A DNA stretch of 64,000 nt, from the NCBI GenBank assembly GCA_036004405.1, contig DASYRM010000001.1:1-64000 (forward strand), written 5' to 3'. Origin of the DNA: DASYRM01 sp036004405 (GTDB lineage Bacteria; Acidobacteriota; Vicinamibacteria; Vicinamibacterales; UBA2999). The translations under genes were made by a program, and so were the position numbers. Shown here piece by piece: positions 17,155 to 29,005 of this stretch. The notes under the pieces are model-generated. The model was not told the DNA's origin and did not search any database. It worked only from the letters and a program-made list of their open reading frames with translations. How positions within the stretch are numbered: position 1 is the first letter of the stretch; every line of letters begins with the position of its first letter.

Positions 17155-18408
17155 CTATGGGCCGTCCTCTCTCAGCGTCGCCGCCTGTGTGAGCAGGTAG
17201 GTGCGCTCGGCGGTGTTCGTCGTCCGGTTTGCCGCCGCCAGGTAGTGCCGCACCGCGGCGTCCCGATCGCCGGCCATTTCGAGCAGGTGGCCGCGAACGG
17301 CGTCGAGGCGGTGGTGTCCCGCCAGCCGCCCGTCTGCAGCCATCGCGTCGAGGATCTCGAGCCCGGCCGCGGGCCCCCGCACCATGGCCACCGCGATGGC
17401 GCGATTGAGGGTCACCATCGGGTTGTCGTCCATGCGCTCGAGCAGGGTGTAGAGCGCCATGATCTGCGGCCAGTCGGTGTCCTCGTACCGCGCGGCCTCG
17501 TCGTGCACGGCCGCCACCGCCGCCTGCAGTTGGTACGCCCCCACGCGGCCCCGGCCCAGCGTGGCCGTCAGCAGGGCCACGCCTTCGTCGATGGCCGATC
17601 GATCCCAGCGGGAGCGGTCCTGGTGCTGCAGCGGAATCAGCTCGCCGGCCGGTCCGCTGCGCGCGTGGCGGCGCGCGTCGGTGAGGATCATCAGCGCCAG
17701 CAGCCCGGCCACTTCGGTGTCGTCCGGTGCCAGCCGGTGAACGGCGCGCGCCAGGCGGATCGCCTCGGACGAGAGATCCACGCGCAGCAGGCTCGGCCCT
17801 ACGCTGGCCGTGTAGCCCTCGTTGAAGATCAAGTACAGGACACGCAGCACGGTTTCGAGCCGTTCCGCCCGGGCGCGTGCCGCGGGGCGCTCGAACCCCA
17901 CCCCGGACGCGCGGATCGTCTGTTTGGCGCGGCTGATGCGTTGCGCCATCGTGGCCTCGGGCACCAGAAACGCGTTGGCGATCTGCGCCGTCGTCAAACC
18001 GCCCACGGCGCGAAGGGTCACGGCCACCGCCGACGCCGCGGTGAGCGACGGATGGCAGCACATGAAGAGCAGCGTCAGCGTTTCGTCCTCGTCGGCCTGG
18101 CTCTCCACGCTGGCCGCCGCCACCACCTGCCCGAAGTCGAGCGCCGCGGCGTGCTCGCGCTGTCGGCGTGCGCTGTCGCTCCGGATCTGATCGACCATCC
18201 GCCGCGACGCCACCTGCACCAGCCAGCCGCGCGGATTCTCCGGCATCCCGTCGCGAGGCCACTGTTGCGACGCGGCCATCAAGGCCTCCTGTACCGCGTC
18301 CTCACACGCGGCGAAGTCGCGGTAGCGGCGCATTACCGAGCCCAGCACCTGCGGCGCGAGATCGCGCAGCAGATGCTCGGCGGCGGGATCGAGAGCCGGC
18401 TCGCTCAC
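17155..18408 (-). CDS. ECF42-type RNA polymerase sigma factor (second copy)
   Basis: This 417-residue sigma factor is paralogous to the one at 13566. Region 2 covers about residues 10-85 (CEDAVQEALMAASQQWP), region 4 is around LTTAQIANAFLVPEATMAQR, and the YLIFNEGY signature leads into a helical TPR-like C-terminal extension. The start overlaps the stop of the upstream DGPF gene by four bases, giving the classic translationally coupled DGPF-ECF42 pair. It probably activates its own VOC-DGPF-sigma transcript and the DoxX-like/DGPF genes downstream, given the shared promoter elements. Confidence 0.92.
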   Translation of the reverse strand: MSEPALDPAAEHLLRDLAPQVLGSVMRRYRDFAACEDAVQEALMAASQQWPRDGMPENPRGWLVQVASRRMVDQIRSDSARRQREHAAALDFGQVVAAASVESQADEDETLTLLFMCCHPSLTAASAVAVTLRAVGGLTTAQIANAFLVPEATMAQRISRAKQTIRASGVGFERPAARARAERLETVLRVLYLIFNEGYTASVGPSLLRVDLSSEAIRLARAVHRLAPDDTEVAGLLALMILTDARRHARSGPAGELIPLQHQDRSRWDRSAIDEGVALLTATLGRGRVGAYQLQAAVAAVHDEAARYEDTDWPQIMALYTLLERMDDNPMVTLNRAIAVAMVRGPAAGLEILDAMAADGRLAGHHRLDAVRGHLLEMAGDRDAAVRHYLAAANRTTNTAERTYLLTQAATLREDGP

Positions 18409-18803
18409 AGCATGTCGGGGGGGATTCCGCTCATCACCTCGCGGACCTCGATCGCCATGTTGAGCGGCGCCCCGCCGCGGCCGGGCGCGGCCGATGCTTC
18501 GGCGGCGATCTGATAGGCGCGGGAGGGGCTGTCCACGTCCACGATCCAGTAGCCGGCGAGGAACTCCTTCGACTCAGGGAACACCCCGTCGGTAATCGGT
18601 GCCCCGTCCTTGCCGGCGCGAACCAGCTTGGCCTGGTCGGGACCGGTGAGTCCCTCGGCGACCACGAACTCGCCCGACTCGCGCAGCGTCTTGTTGAGGG
18701 CAATCATGTGCCCGATGTGCGCCTGGATGTCCTGCTTCGGCCAGTTGAAGATCTGGTACGGACCGTTGCCCGGTGCCGTCATCATCATCAGCATGTATTT
18801 CAT
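18405..18803 (-). CDS. DGPF-domain (YCII-like) protein 3
   Basis: This 132-residue DGPF/YCII protein is the direct partner of the second ECF42 factor. The signature is diverged, TDGVFPESKEFLAGYWIVDV near residues 71-90, with Val for Pro in the DGPF tetrad. The stop overlaps the sigma factor start by four bases, and the VOC gene ends 12 bases upstream. Whether it modulates the sigma factor or carries out a regulon function is unknown. Confidence 0.9.
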   Translation of the reverse strand: MKYMLMMMTAPGNGPYQIFNWPKQDIQAHIGHMIALNKTLRESGEFVVAEGLTGPDQAKLVRAGKDGAPITDGVFPESKEFLAGYWIVDVDSPSRAYQIAAEASAAPGRGGAPLNMAIEVREVMSGIPPDML

Positions 18804-18815
18804 CGTGTCGCTCCG

Positions 18816-19271
18816 TTAGTTTCCTTCGTACGCCGCCTGCAGCCGGGCGATGTCCAGCTTGTTCATCTGCAGCATCGCATTCAGCACCCGTCCGGCCCGG
18901 GCGGCGTCGCCGCCACCGCCCAGCAGGCGGCCGAGCGACGAGGGAATGATCTGCCATGACAGGCCGAACTTGTCCGTGAGCCAGCCGCACCGGCTGGGCG
19001 CGCCGCCGTCGCCGATGAGCGTCGTCCACAGCCGGTCGATGTCCGCCTGCGTCTCGCAGCTCACGAAGAACGAGATCGACTCGGTGAATGTCGATGGCGT
19101 GCCGCCGTTGAGCGCCATGAAGCGCTGCCCTTCGAGCTCGAACTCCACCGACATCACCCGCCCCTGGGCTTTATGGACGGCTTTGGCCTTCCCACTCGTG
19201 AAGACCGAGAGGTAGTAGTTCATCGCCTCCTCGGCCTGGGTGTCGAACCATAGAAACGGCGTGATGGTCAT
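18816..19271 (-). CDS. VOC/PhnB-like protein
   Basis: This 151-residue protein belongs to the PhnB-like branch of the VOC superfamily: it opens with TITPFLWFDTQAEEAMNYY and continues with FMALNGG and a C-terminal FGLSWQIIP strand. VOC folds often bind a metal, but PhnB-like members frequently lack known activity. The ATG at 19271 has an AGGAG six bases earlier; a longer frame upstream is only read-through. It is the first gene of the VOC-DGPF-ECF42 operon, preceded by a TGTCGA-N17-CGAC promoter element. Confidence 0.85.
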   Translation of the reverse strand: MTITPFLWFDTQAEEAMNYYLSVFTSGKAKAVHKAQGRVMSVEFELEGQRFMALNGGTPSTFTESISFFVSCETQADIDRLWTTLIGDGGAPSRCGWLTDKFGLSWQIIPSSLGRLLGGGGDAARAGRVLNAMLQMNKLDIARLQAAYEGN

Positions 19272-19315
19272 CTGCTGGCTCCTGTTGTGAGGCATTCCGC
19301 CCTGTTTACCCCTAA

Positions 19316-19342
19316 GTCGGAGCCGAAGGGCGGTTCTCGACA
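19316..19342 (-). promoter_or_regulatory. Candidate ECF42 promoter upstream of the VOC-DGPF-sigma operon
   Basis: On the minus strand a perfect TGTCGA (19342-19337) is followed after 17 bases by CGAC (19319-19316), 44 bases before the VOC start codon. This is the best match of the three to the ECF42 consensus and lies ahead of the operon that encodes the sigma factor, so autoregulation is likely. Confidence 0.7.
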
Positions 19343-19349
19343 TGGCGAC

Positions 19350-19369
19350 GGGCCGCCTGAAGGCGGCCC
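19350..19369. repeat. Intergenic palindrome GGGCCGCC family, copy 2
   Basis: This 20-base core is identical to the one at 17106 and directly adjoins the stop codon of the TMEM175-like gene. It separates that gene from the ECF42 promoter of the VOC operon. Confidence 0.85.
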
Positions 19370-20011
19370 CTACAGATGTGCGCCGCGTCGCGGCAGGATG
19401 TAGAAGAGCGCCAGCCCGGCGACGATGACCAGCGCTGCCGCGACGTTGACCAGGGCCGCAGCGGTGGCCATGGCGTAGAGAAACGTGCCCGGCCAGTAGG
19501 CGCGTGTGATTGCCCGGACCCGCTCGTCGCTCACATGGGCGTGGAGCAGGCGACGGCCACGCGACGCGTGCAGCCACAGCAGGTTGTAGAAGCACGCCGT
19601 GAGGGTGAAGGAGCCGCAGTAGAACGCCACCGCGACGGTGCGATCCCTTCCCGCGTGCGGCAAGTAGTCGGCCATCACGGCGGTCGGAAACGGCGTGAAC
19701 GAGATCGCCATCAGCAGCAGCAGGTTCCACACGATCAGGCCGTGATCGACGCTCGCGATCAGCTTGATGACATTGTGGTGATTGGCCCACATGATGCCGA
19801 TCGTGACGAAGCTGATGACGTAGCCCACGTACGACGGCCACAAGGCCAGGAGCGCCGGTGCGAGACCGCCGAGCGCTTCGATCTCGCGCTCGCCGGGCAG
19901 CCGGATCTCGAGGACGAGCAGCGTGATGGCGATGGCGAAGACGCCGTCGCTGAAGGCCTCGAAGCGCGTGGTCGCCGACTCGGCGGTCACCGGACTCTCG
20001 GGTGGGGTCAT
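19370..20011 (-). CDS. TMEM175-family (DUF1211) potassium channel-like protein
   Basis: This 213-residue membrane protein has six hydrophobic segments and carries the TMEM175 signature RFEAFSDGVFAIAITLLVLEI in TM1 (about residues 16-36). Bacterial members form tetrameric potassium-permeable channels. FSD at residues 20-22 is the selectivity-associated motif of TM1. It stands between the sigma-54 activator and the ECF42 operon; no functional link to either is evident. Confidence 0.88.
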   Translation of the reverse strand: MTPPESPVTAESATTRFEAFSDGVFAIAITLLVLEIRLPGEREIEALGGLAPALLALWPSYVGYVISFVTIGIMWANHHNVIKLIASVDHGLIVWNLLLLMAISFTPFPTAVMADYLPHAGRDRTVAVAFYCGSFTLTACFYNLLWLHASRGRRLLHAHVSDERVRAITRAYWPGTFLYAMATAAALVNVAAALVIVAGLALFYILPRRGAHL

Positions 20012-20015
20012 CGCT

Positions 20016-23102
<3,087 letters not shown>

Positions 23103-23319
23103 AGAAGAGCTGACGGCCGCATCGTGGCGCCCTGGCCCAGCCAAGTCAAGTGGCGATCGTCACGTGACGAAATGAAGTCGAATTCCACCTGTCGAAGGCG
23201 TCGTCGTCAACCCTGAGACTCCACGTAAATATCTCTCGCATTGGCGCTTAGCGTCCTATGTGCGGGTCTGGTCCGGAGCGGTACACCGCGTGCCCTTACT
23301 GGGCTCGAAGGACGAAGAC
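23103..23319. other. Divergent intergenic region between the sigma-54 activator and the PAS kinase
   Basis: About 217 bases separate two divergent regulatory genes, so promoters for both must lie here or just inside. I found no convincing sigma-54 (TGGCAC-N5-TTGC) or sigma-70 pair and no clear inverted repeat. It contains no supported gene. Confidence 0.5.
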
Positions 23320-24573
23320 ATGCAGACAGCAATCACGTGCGCCACGATTGACCCCCCCTCGATTTGGCCCGGCATGCCCCACGACGCAGGCGATGACGGA
23401 CGCCTGTCGAAGATGGGGCGCTTCCTCTTCGGCCGCGACGAGGCCGACGACGACGGTCAGACGTATCCGAACGGACATTACTGCTTCTACCGGGCGCTCG
23501 CGGAAGGCGCCCTCGACATCATCACGGTGGTGGACGAGTTCGGCACCATCGTCTACAAGAGCCCCTCCACCGAGCAGCACCTCGGCTACCGGCCCGACGA
23601 GCTGATTGGGCGCAACCTCTTCGAGTTCGTCCACTCCGACGACATTCCCCGCGTGCGCGCGGCGTTCGACGACAGCCGCCGGAACGACAGCGCGTCGGCG
23701 CCGATCGAGCACCGGCTGCGGCACATGGACGGGCTCTGGCGCACGTTCGAATCGGTCGGACGATTTCAGTCCGACGGCGCCGGCGGCCGCATCGGCATCA
23801 TCCACTCGCGCGACGTCAGCGCCCGCAAGCTGCTGGAGGCCCAGGTGAGACAGGCACAGAAGATGGAGGCCGTCGGCCTCTCCACCGGCGCCATCGCGCA
23901 CGACTTCAACAACATGCTCGTGGTCATCGCCGGCTACACGGCGCTGCTGGCCACCGATCAGTCGCAGACCGTGCGCGAGTTCGCGCGTGAGATGCGCATG
24001 GCGACCGATCGGGCCACCGAGCTCACCAGCCAGCTGCTGTCGTTCGCGCGCGCCAGCCAGACCGACGAGCCCGTGTGCGATGCCAACGATGTCATCGCGG
24101 ACTTCCGGCCGATTCTCGACCGCATGGTCGGGCGCGACGTGCACGTCTCCTATGCGCACGAAGCCTCGCCGGCCAGCGTTCCGGTGGGCCGCAGCGCTCT
24201 CGATCAAGTGCTCATCAACCTGGTGGTCAACGCGCGCGACGCCATGCCGGCCGGCGGCGAGCTGACGGTCACCACGTCGAACGAGTGGCGCCCCCGCCAG
24301 AGCGATCTCACCGGAGCATTTCCGCTCGCCGAGTTCGTCGTCCTCCGCATCACCGACACCGGCGTCGGCATGAACGACGACGTCAAGGCACGGATCTTCG
24401 AGCCGTTCTTCACCACCAAGGCTCCCGGCCGCGGCACCGGCATCGGTCTCCAGACCGTGCACGGCATCGTCACGCAGGCGGGCGGCCGCATCGACGTCAT
24501 CAGCGCGCCGGGATCGGGCACGACGTTCCGCGTCCTTCTTCCGCTGCATCCTGCTGCCGCGGTTCGCGAGTAG
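23320..24573 (+). CDS. PAS-domain sensor histidine kinase
   Basis: This protein of about 417 residues has a PAS domain near residues 55-185 (ALDIITVVDEFGTIVYKSP) and then a kinase core. The phosphorylation block is AIAHDFNNMLVVIAGY, a type common in cytosolic kinases. The N box is VNARDAM, the G1 box DTGVGM, and G2 is GRGTGIGLQTVHGI. I see no membrane segment, so it senses inside the cell. AAGGA lies a few bases before the ATG at 23320, which is preferred to the longer frame. The response regulator gene begins 17 bases after its stop. Confidence 0.9.
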   Translation: MQTAITCATIDPPSIWPGMPHDAGDDGRLSKMGRFLFGRDEADDDGQTYPNGHYCFYRALAEGALDIITVVDEFGTIVYKSPSTEQHLGYRPDELIGRNLFEFVHSDDIPRVRAAFDDSRRNDSASAPIEHRLRHMDGLWRTFESVGRFQSDGAGGRIGIIHSRDVSARKLLEAQVRQAQKMEAVGLSTGAIAHDFNNMLVVIAGYTALLATDQSQTVREFAREMRMATDRATELTSQLLSFARASQTDEPVCDANDVIADFRPILDRMVGRDVHVSYAHEASPASVPVGRSALDQVLINLVVNARDAMPAGGELTVTTSNEWRPRQSDLTGAFPLAEFVVLRITDTGVGMNDDVKARIFEPFFTTKAPGRGTGIGLQTVHGIVTQAGGRIDVISAPGSGTTFRVLLPLHPAAAVRE

Positions 24574-24590
24574 CCCTAGAGGTTCAACCG

Positions 24591-25379
24591 ATGGAACTGA
24601 CAATCATGACTCCACGCTCCGAAGACATCACGACGGCCGGCTGCGACCCGCAGGACGCGCCGCCGGTGGCACCGCGCCGCGCGCTGGTGATCGACGACGA
24701 TCCCCGCTCCGCCAGCCACTTCAAGGAAACACTCGATCGCATGGGCGTGCAGGCGCAGACGGCCCGCAGCGTGAACGACGGCGTCGCGCTCGCCGCCTCC
24801 GAGCCGCCGGACCTCCTGGTGCTGACGATGCCCGACCACGACGGCGTGTCCAGCCTCAATCTGGCTGGTGAGCTGTCGCTGCGGCACGGCACCGCCTGCA
24901 TCTTCGTGCTGGAACGCGTCGACCGCACCTCGCTTCAAGAGGTTGCGTCGGCCGGCGCGCAGGGCGTGCTGTGCAAGCCGGTCCACCGCGAGCAGTTGGA
25001 GGCCACGTTCCGGCTGGCGATGGAACAGCGCCGCGGACGCGCGGGCAGCACGGGACGACACGATGACGCCCGGGCGCGGCTGCTCGAAGGCGCGCTCCAT
25101 CGAATCGCACAGGAGCTGGCGCGCGTCGATCTGCCGGGCTCCGCCACCGAGCACACGCCGCCGCTCCTGGGGTTGCGGCCGCGCGAACAACAAGTGGTGC
25201 GGCTCCTGTTGCAGCACCTGCGCGTGCCGGCGATTGCAAAGCGGCTCGGCATCAGCCAACAGACAGTGCGCAACCATCTGAAGAGCGTCTTCCGGCGCAC
25301 GGGCGTGCGGAGCCAGCAGGAGCTGCTCGATCGGATCGCGCTGGCCGCGGCGTCGCAGGCGACGCAGGTCGTCGAGTAG
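24591..25379 (+). CDS. LuxR-type response regulator with degenerate receiver
   Basis: This 262-residue protein has a receiver-like N-terminal domain (residues 24-145) and a LuxR/GerE helix-turn-helix at the C-terminus (LRPREQQVVRLLL, then ISQQTVRNHLKSVFRRTGV). The acidic pocket IDDDP and the lysine of LCKP are present, but the third strand reads LLVLTMPDHDG: the phosphoacceptor Asp is missing and two residues appear deleted. It is therefore a pseudo-receiver. It is the neighbour of a histidine kinase, so signalling may work by contact rather than phosphotransfer, or the kinase may have another partner. Confidence 0.88.
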   Translation: MELTIMTPRSEDITTAGCDPQDAPPVAPRRALVIDDDPRSASHFKETLDRMGVQAQTARSVNDGVALAASEPPDLLVLTMPDHDGVSSLNLAGELSLRHGTACIFVLERVDRTSLQEVASAGAQGVLCKPVHREQLEATFRLAMEQRRGRAGSTGRHDDARARLLEGALHRIAQELARVDLPGSATEHTPPLLGLRPREQQVVRLLLQHLRVPAIAKRLGISQQTVRNHLKSVFRRTGVRSQQELLDRIALAAASQATQVVE

Positions 25380-25387
25380 AGCCGCGC

Positions 25388-25726
25388 ATGCCACCCCGCG
25401 ACCGGACTCCAATGAACCCGACGCGCGCCGACGTGGACGCGCGCATCGGGGAGACCTTTCTGGCGCTCAACCAGATTGCGGCGTCGCTGACCCTGATCGA
25501 GCGCTCGTGCGGCCGCGTGCTCGAGGACCTTCCCGTCGATGATGACGCGACGTTGGACACGACAATCGCACTGCGCACCGCAAGATTTAACGCCCATGTA
25601 ACGCTCGAGCAGATCGCCAATGTGTCCGACACGCTCACGACGGTTCTGCGCTTTCTCTCTCGGCAGAAGCTGAAGGAATCGCGCGACTGTCTGGCCTTCT
25701 CACGCGCGGCCGAGCCCACGCGCTAG
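25388..25726 (+). CDS. Small protein of unknown function in the PAS kinase operon
   Basis: I do not recognise this 112-residue protein. It begins 8 bases after the response regulator and is predicted to be mostly helical, soluble and without a signal peptide. An ATG-proximal alternative start (MNPTRADVDAR) lies 8 codons in. The central part is rich in Leu, Ile and Thr with possible four-helix-bundle periodicity, so an Hpt-like or connector role is conceivable; I see no clear HxxKG motif to support Hpt. Operon position suggests a role in the same pathway. Confidence 0.6.
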   Translation: MPPRDRTPMNPTRADVDARIGETFLALNQIAASLTLIERSCGRVLEDLPVDDDATLDTTIALRTARFNAHVTLEQIANVSDTLTTVLRFLSRQKLKESRDCLAFSRAAEPTR

Positions 25727-25814
25727 CCCACATCAGCCATCAACTCATCACCAACGTCGCCGATTGCGTCCCTGACCCGCGATCTGTATGCGCGGCGGCA
25801 GAGTCGGAGGAGCG

Positions 25815-27377
25815 ATGAGTCGATCGACGGTGCGATGGGAGCTGGCGCTTGCGGGCGTCGTGCTCATGACGCAGGCGGCGGTGGCGCAAGTGGCCCGGAC
25901 GCCCCAGGGATGGCCCGCGGTCGATCCGCCGCCGGCCGCGGCTCCCGCGCGTCCAGCGGAAAAGCCGAAGACGGAGCCGCCCGCTCCCAAGACGCGCGCC
26001 AAAGCCAAGCGCTCCGCGACGACGGCGCCGCCGGCGGCGCCGGCGCCGGCTCCGGTTCCGGAGCTCGTGTCCGCTGCGGCCGCGCCTGTGGCCGAGCCCG
26101 CCATGGTCGCGCCTCCGGCGGCGCCGGTTGCCACGGCTCCCGCCGAGGCCGAGTCCGCCTCCGCTGAAGCTTCGGCGGACAAGCCTGTTGTGCCGCGCGG
26201 CAAGGACACCGATCTCGTGGCCGCGCTGCAGCAGCAGTCGCAGCTGCTGTCGCGCCTGGCCTCGGAGCTCGATGCCTCGCGCGCGATCGTCGCCGAGCAG
26301 GGGCGCCTCATCGCCGCCCTCGAAAAGAAAGCCGCGCCCGCTGTGCCGGTCGCGGCGGCGCCGCCGCCTCCACCGCCCGTGATTACGGTGGACACCGGCG
26401 GCGCCAAGCTCCGCCTGGCCGGCCTGGTGCAGGGCTGGTTCACCGCGAGCGATGCCGGCGTGGCCGACACCTTCCGGCTCCGGCGCGGCGAGGTGAAGCT
26501 GGGCGGCGAAGTGAACCGTCGCGTCCGCTGGGATCTGGTGCTCGACGCCGCCAAGGCGCTCAGCGTCAGCAACAGCTACGTCACCGTCAACGGCCAGCGC
26601 GTCATGAGCGACACCAGCGTCGGGCAGAGCGGCAGGATGCTGCAGGACGCCTTCGTGACGTTGACGCGGAGCTCGTCGTTCGCCATCGCCCTTGGCCAGC
26701 AGAAGCTGCTGCTGGCGATGGAAGGCGTGCAGTCGTCGTCGCGCCTCGAGACGGTGGAGCGCGCGCTCTTCATGAGCGACAAAGGGCGCGGCGGTACCTA
26801 CGGCGACATCCGCGACTTCGGCGTGATCGCCAAGGGCAAGGTCGCCAAGGGGCAGCTCGAGTACTCCGGCGGCATTTTCAACGGCTTCGGCGAGACGCAG
26901 AACGACGTCGATCGCGACGGACAGAAGCCGTTCATGGGACGCCTGGTGGCGCGCCCGTCCGCGGTGAAGGGGCTGTCGTTCGGTTCCTCGTACGGCCGCA
27001 CCACCGCGCACGCCGGCCTGCCGACCCGTCGTGACCGCGCCGGCGCCGATGCCTCGTTCGCCCGCGGCCGCGTCCTCGTGGCCTCCGAGCTCATGACCGG
27101 GCACGACGGGATCCTCGCGCGGCAGGGCTACTACGCGCACACGACCTACCGCGTCTTCCGCGACATCGACGCCGTATTTCGCGCCGACCGCTTCGATCCC
27201 GATACCACCGCCGACACGACGGCCGCCAACGTGGCGGAGCGCGACTGGCTCGGCGGCATGAACTGGCGCATCGCCGGCCCGTCGGCCCTGCTCCAGGTGA
27301 ACTACCTCCGCAAGACGTTTCTCGATGTGCAGCCTTCCCGGCACGTGGTCATGGCCAACGTGCAGACGGCCTGGTAA
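25815..27377 (+). CDS. OprO/OprP-like porin with proline-rich coiled-coil neck
   Basis: This 520-residue protein has a signal peptide ending near AAVAQ, a long Pro/Ala-rich linker (about residues 25-120), a short coiled coil (VAALQQQSQLLSRLASELDAS) and then a beta-barrel similar to phosphate-selective porins O and P. Barrel strands are seen from LRLAGLVQGWFTAS to the end, LLQVNYLRKTFLD. The last residue is Trp rather than the usual Phe. CGGAGGAG precedes ATG 25815. The coiled coil may trimerise or anchor it to peptidoglycan. Its substrate is not evident. Confidence 0.82.
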   Translation: MSRSTVRWELALAGVVLMTQAAVAQVARTPQGWPAVDPPPAAAPARPAEKPKTEPPAPKTRAKAKRSATTAPPAAPAPAPVPELVSAAAAPVAEPAMVAPPAAPVATAPAEAESASAEASADKPVVPRGKDTDLVAALQQQSQLLSRLASELDASRAIVAEQGRLIAALEKKAAPAVPVAAAPPPPPPVITVDTGGAKLRLAGLVQGWFTASDAGVADTFRLRRGEVKLGGEVNRRVRWDLVLDAAKALSVSNSYVTVNGQRVMSDTSVGQSGRMLQDAFVTLTRSSSFAIALGQQKLLLAMEGVQSSSRLETVERALFMSDKGRGGTYGDIRDFGVIAKGKVAKGQLEYSGGIFNGFGETQNDVDRDGQKPFMGRLVARPSAVKGLSFGSSYGRTTAHAGLPTRRDRAGADASFARGRVLVASELMTGHDGILARQGYYAHTTYRVFRDIDAVFRADRFDPDTTADTTAANVAERDWLGGMNWRIAGPSALLQVNYLRKTFLDVQPSRHVVMANVQTAW

Positions 27378-27415
27378 CCCCACCTCACTCACACACGTAT
27401 AAGGGAGTCCGAGCA

Positions 27416-29005
27416 ATGTCCCGCCTCAATCTGACCTGGCGTTTTGCCATCGCGGTTGGTGCCGCGATCGTCACCGGCATGGCCGTCGCGGCCCTGCTGG
27501 TGTGGCAGCTCCACACCACCCGCACGTCCTACGACGACATGCTGAGCAAGCGCGAGGTGCAGCACCAGGATCACGCGCGGGTCGTGCAGCTCACCTTCAA
27601 GAAGCAGGTGCAGGAGTGGAAGAACCTGCTGCTGCGCGGCTTCAAGTACGACGATTTCCAGAAGTACGAGAAGGCGTTCAAGACCGAGGAGGCCGAGACG
27701 CGCAAGCTCGCGCAGGAGCTGCTGCAGGACGTCTCCGACCCCGAGGCGCGCCAGCAGATTCAGGACTTCCTGACCGCCCACGAAAAGATGGGCCAGGGCT
27801 ACGCGACAGCCATCCAGGTGTTCGCGAAGAGCAACGGCCAGGCCTTTACCGAAGCCGACGCGGTGGTGAAGGGGCAGGACCGGGCGCCGACCGACGCGCT
27901 CGACAAGCTGGCGGCGCGCCTGCAGCAGGTACTCGAAGAGATCCGGAAGTCCGAGTCCGCCAGAGTCTCGTCGCGCATCACCCGCGCGGCGCTGATTGCC
28001 GCCGCCGCCTTTGCCACCATCGTCGCGCTGGTGATGTTCGTGATCCGCTCCACCCGGCGCGAGGCGGCGCGGCTGGCGCGCCACCTCTCGGAGACCGCGG
28101 CGGGCACGGCTGCCGCATCGGGTCAGGTGTCCACGGCGGCGCAGTCGCTGGCGCAGGGGGCCACCGAGCAGGCGGCGTCGCTCGAAGAAACCTCCGCGTC
28201 GATGGAGGAGATGGCGTCGATGACGCGGCAGAACGCCGAGAACTCGCAGAGCGCGGCCGGCCTGATGACCGAAGTCGACGGCCACGTGCGGACGTCGAAC
28301 GAAACGCTGGCGGACATGGTGTCGTCGATGGCGGCCATCCAGGAGTCGAGCCAGCAGGTGTCGCGGATCATCAAGACGATCGACGAGATCGCGTTCCAGA
28401 CCAACATCCTGGCGCTCAACGCCGCCGTCGAAGCGGCGCGCGCCGGCGAGGCGGGCATGGGCTTCGCCGTTGTCGCCGACGAGGTCCGCAGCCTGGCGCA
28501 GCGGTCCGCGCAGGCGGCGCGCGACACCGCCACCCTCATCGAGACGTCGATTGCCCGCACGCAGCAGGGCAGCGAGCGGGTGCAGCAGGTGGCCGACGCC
28601 ATCAACGTCATCACGACGAGCATCTCGAAGGTGAAAGGGCTCGTGGACGAGGTGAGCCTCGCCAGCCGCCAGCAGTCGCAGGGCATCGACCAGGTGGCCC
28701 AGGCGGTTGCTCAAATGGAGAAGGTAACGCAGACCACCGCGGCCACCGCCGAGGAGAGCGCCGCGGCCAGCGAAGAGCTGAGCGCGCAGGCCGAGACCGC
28801 GATGGACGTGGTGCGGCAGCTCGAGACGCTCGTCGGCGCGCAGAGCGCGGCGTCGCAGTACGTCTCGAAATCCCGACGGCGTGCGCCCGGGGTGCTGAGG
28901 CGGCCCGACATGAAGACCCGCTCGGCCGAGCCGACGCCCGAGGAACTGCTCCCGCTCGAGAGCCCCGCTTTGAAGACCGGCGGCGCCACGTACGGGCGGT
29001 TCTAG
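27416..29005 (+). CDS. Methyl-accepting chemotaxis protein
   Basis: This 529-residue chemoreceptor has TM1 at residues 8-29, a helical periplasmic ligand-binding domain to about 185, TM2 near 191-208 and a cytoplasmic signalling coiled coil. The hairpin tip IDEIAFQTNILALNAAVEAA is the conserved CheA/CheW contact. No typical CheR-binding pentapeptide is present at the C-terminus. AAGGGAGT precedes the ATG. cheW begins two bases after the stop, so receptor and coupling protein are made together. The ligand is unknown. Confidence 0.93.
   Translation: MSRLNLTWRFAIAVGAAIVTGMAVAALLVWQLHTTRTSYDDMLSKREVQHQDHARVVQLTFKKQVQEWKNLLLRGFKYDDFQKYEKAFKTEEAETRKLAQELLQDVSDPEARQQIQDFLTAHEKMGQGYATAIQVFAKSNGQAFTEADAVVKGQDRAPTDALDKLAARLQQVLEEIRKSESARVSSRITRAALIAAAAFATIVALVMFVIRSTRREAARLARHLSETAAGTAAASGQVSTAAQSLAQGATEQAASLEETSASMEEMASMTRQNAENSQSAAGLMTEVDGHVRTSNETLADMVSSMAAIQESSQQVSRIIKTIDEIAFQTNILALNAAVEAARAGEAGMGFAVVADEVRSLAQRSAQAARDTATLIETSIARTQQGSERVQQVADAINVITTSISKVKGLVDEVSLASRQQSQGIDQVAQAVAQMEKVTQTTAATAEESAAASEELSAQAETAMDVVRQLETLVGAQSAASQYVSKSRRRAPGVLRRPDMKTRSAEPTPEELLPLESPALKTGGATYGRF

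Noticed and set aside
23103..23319. Sigma-54 promoter between the activator and the PAS kinase
   Set aside because: No TGGCAC-N5-TTGC match was found on either strand.
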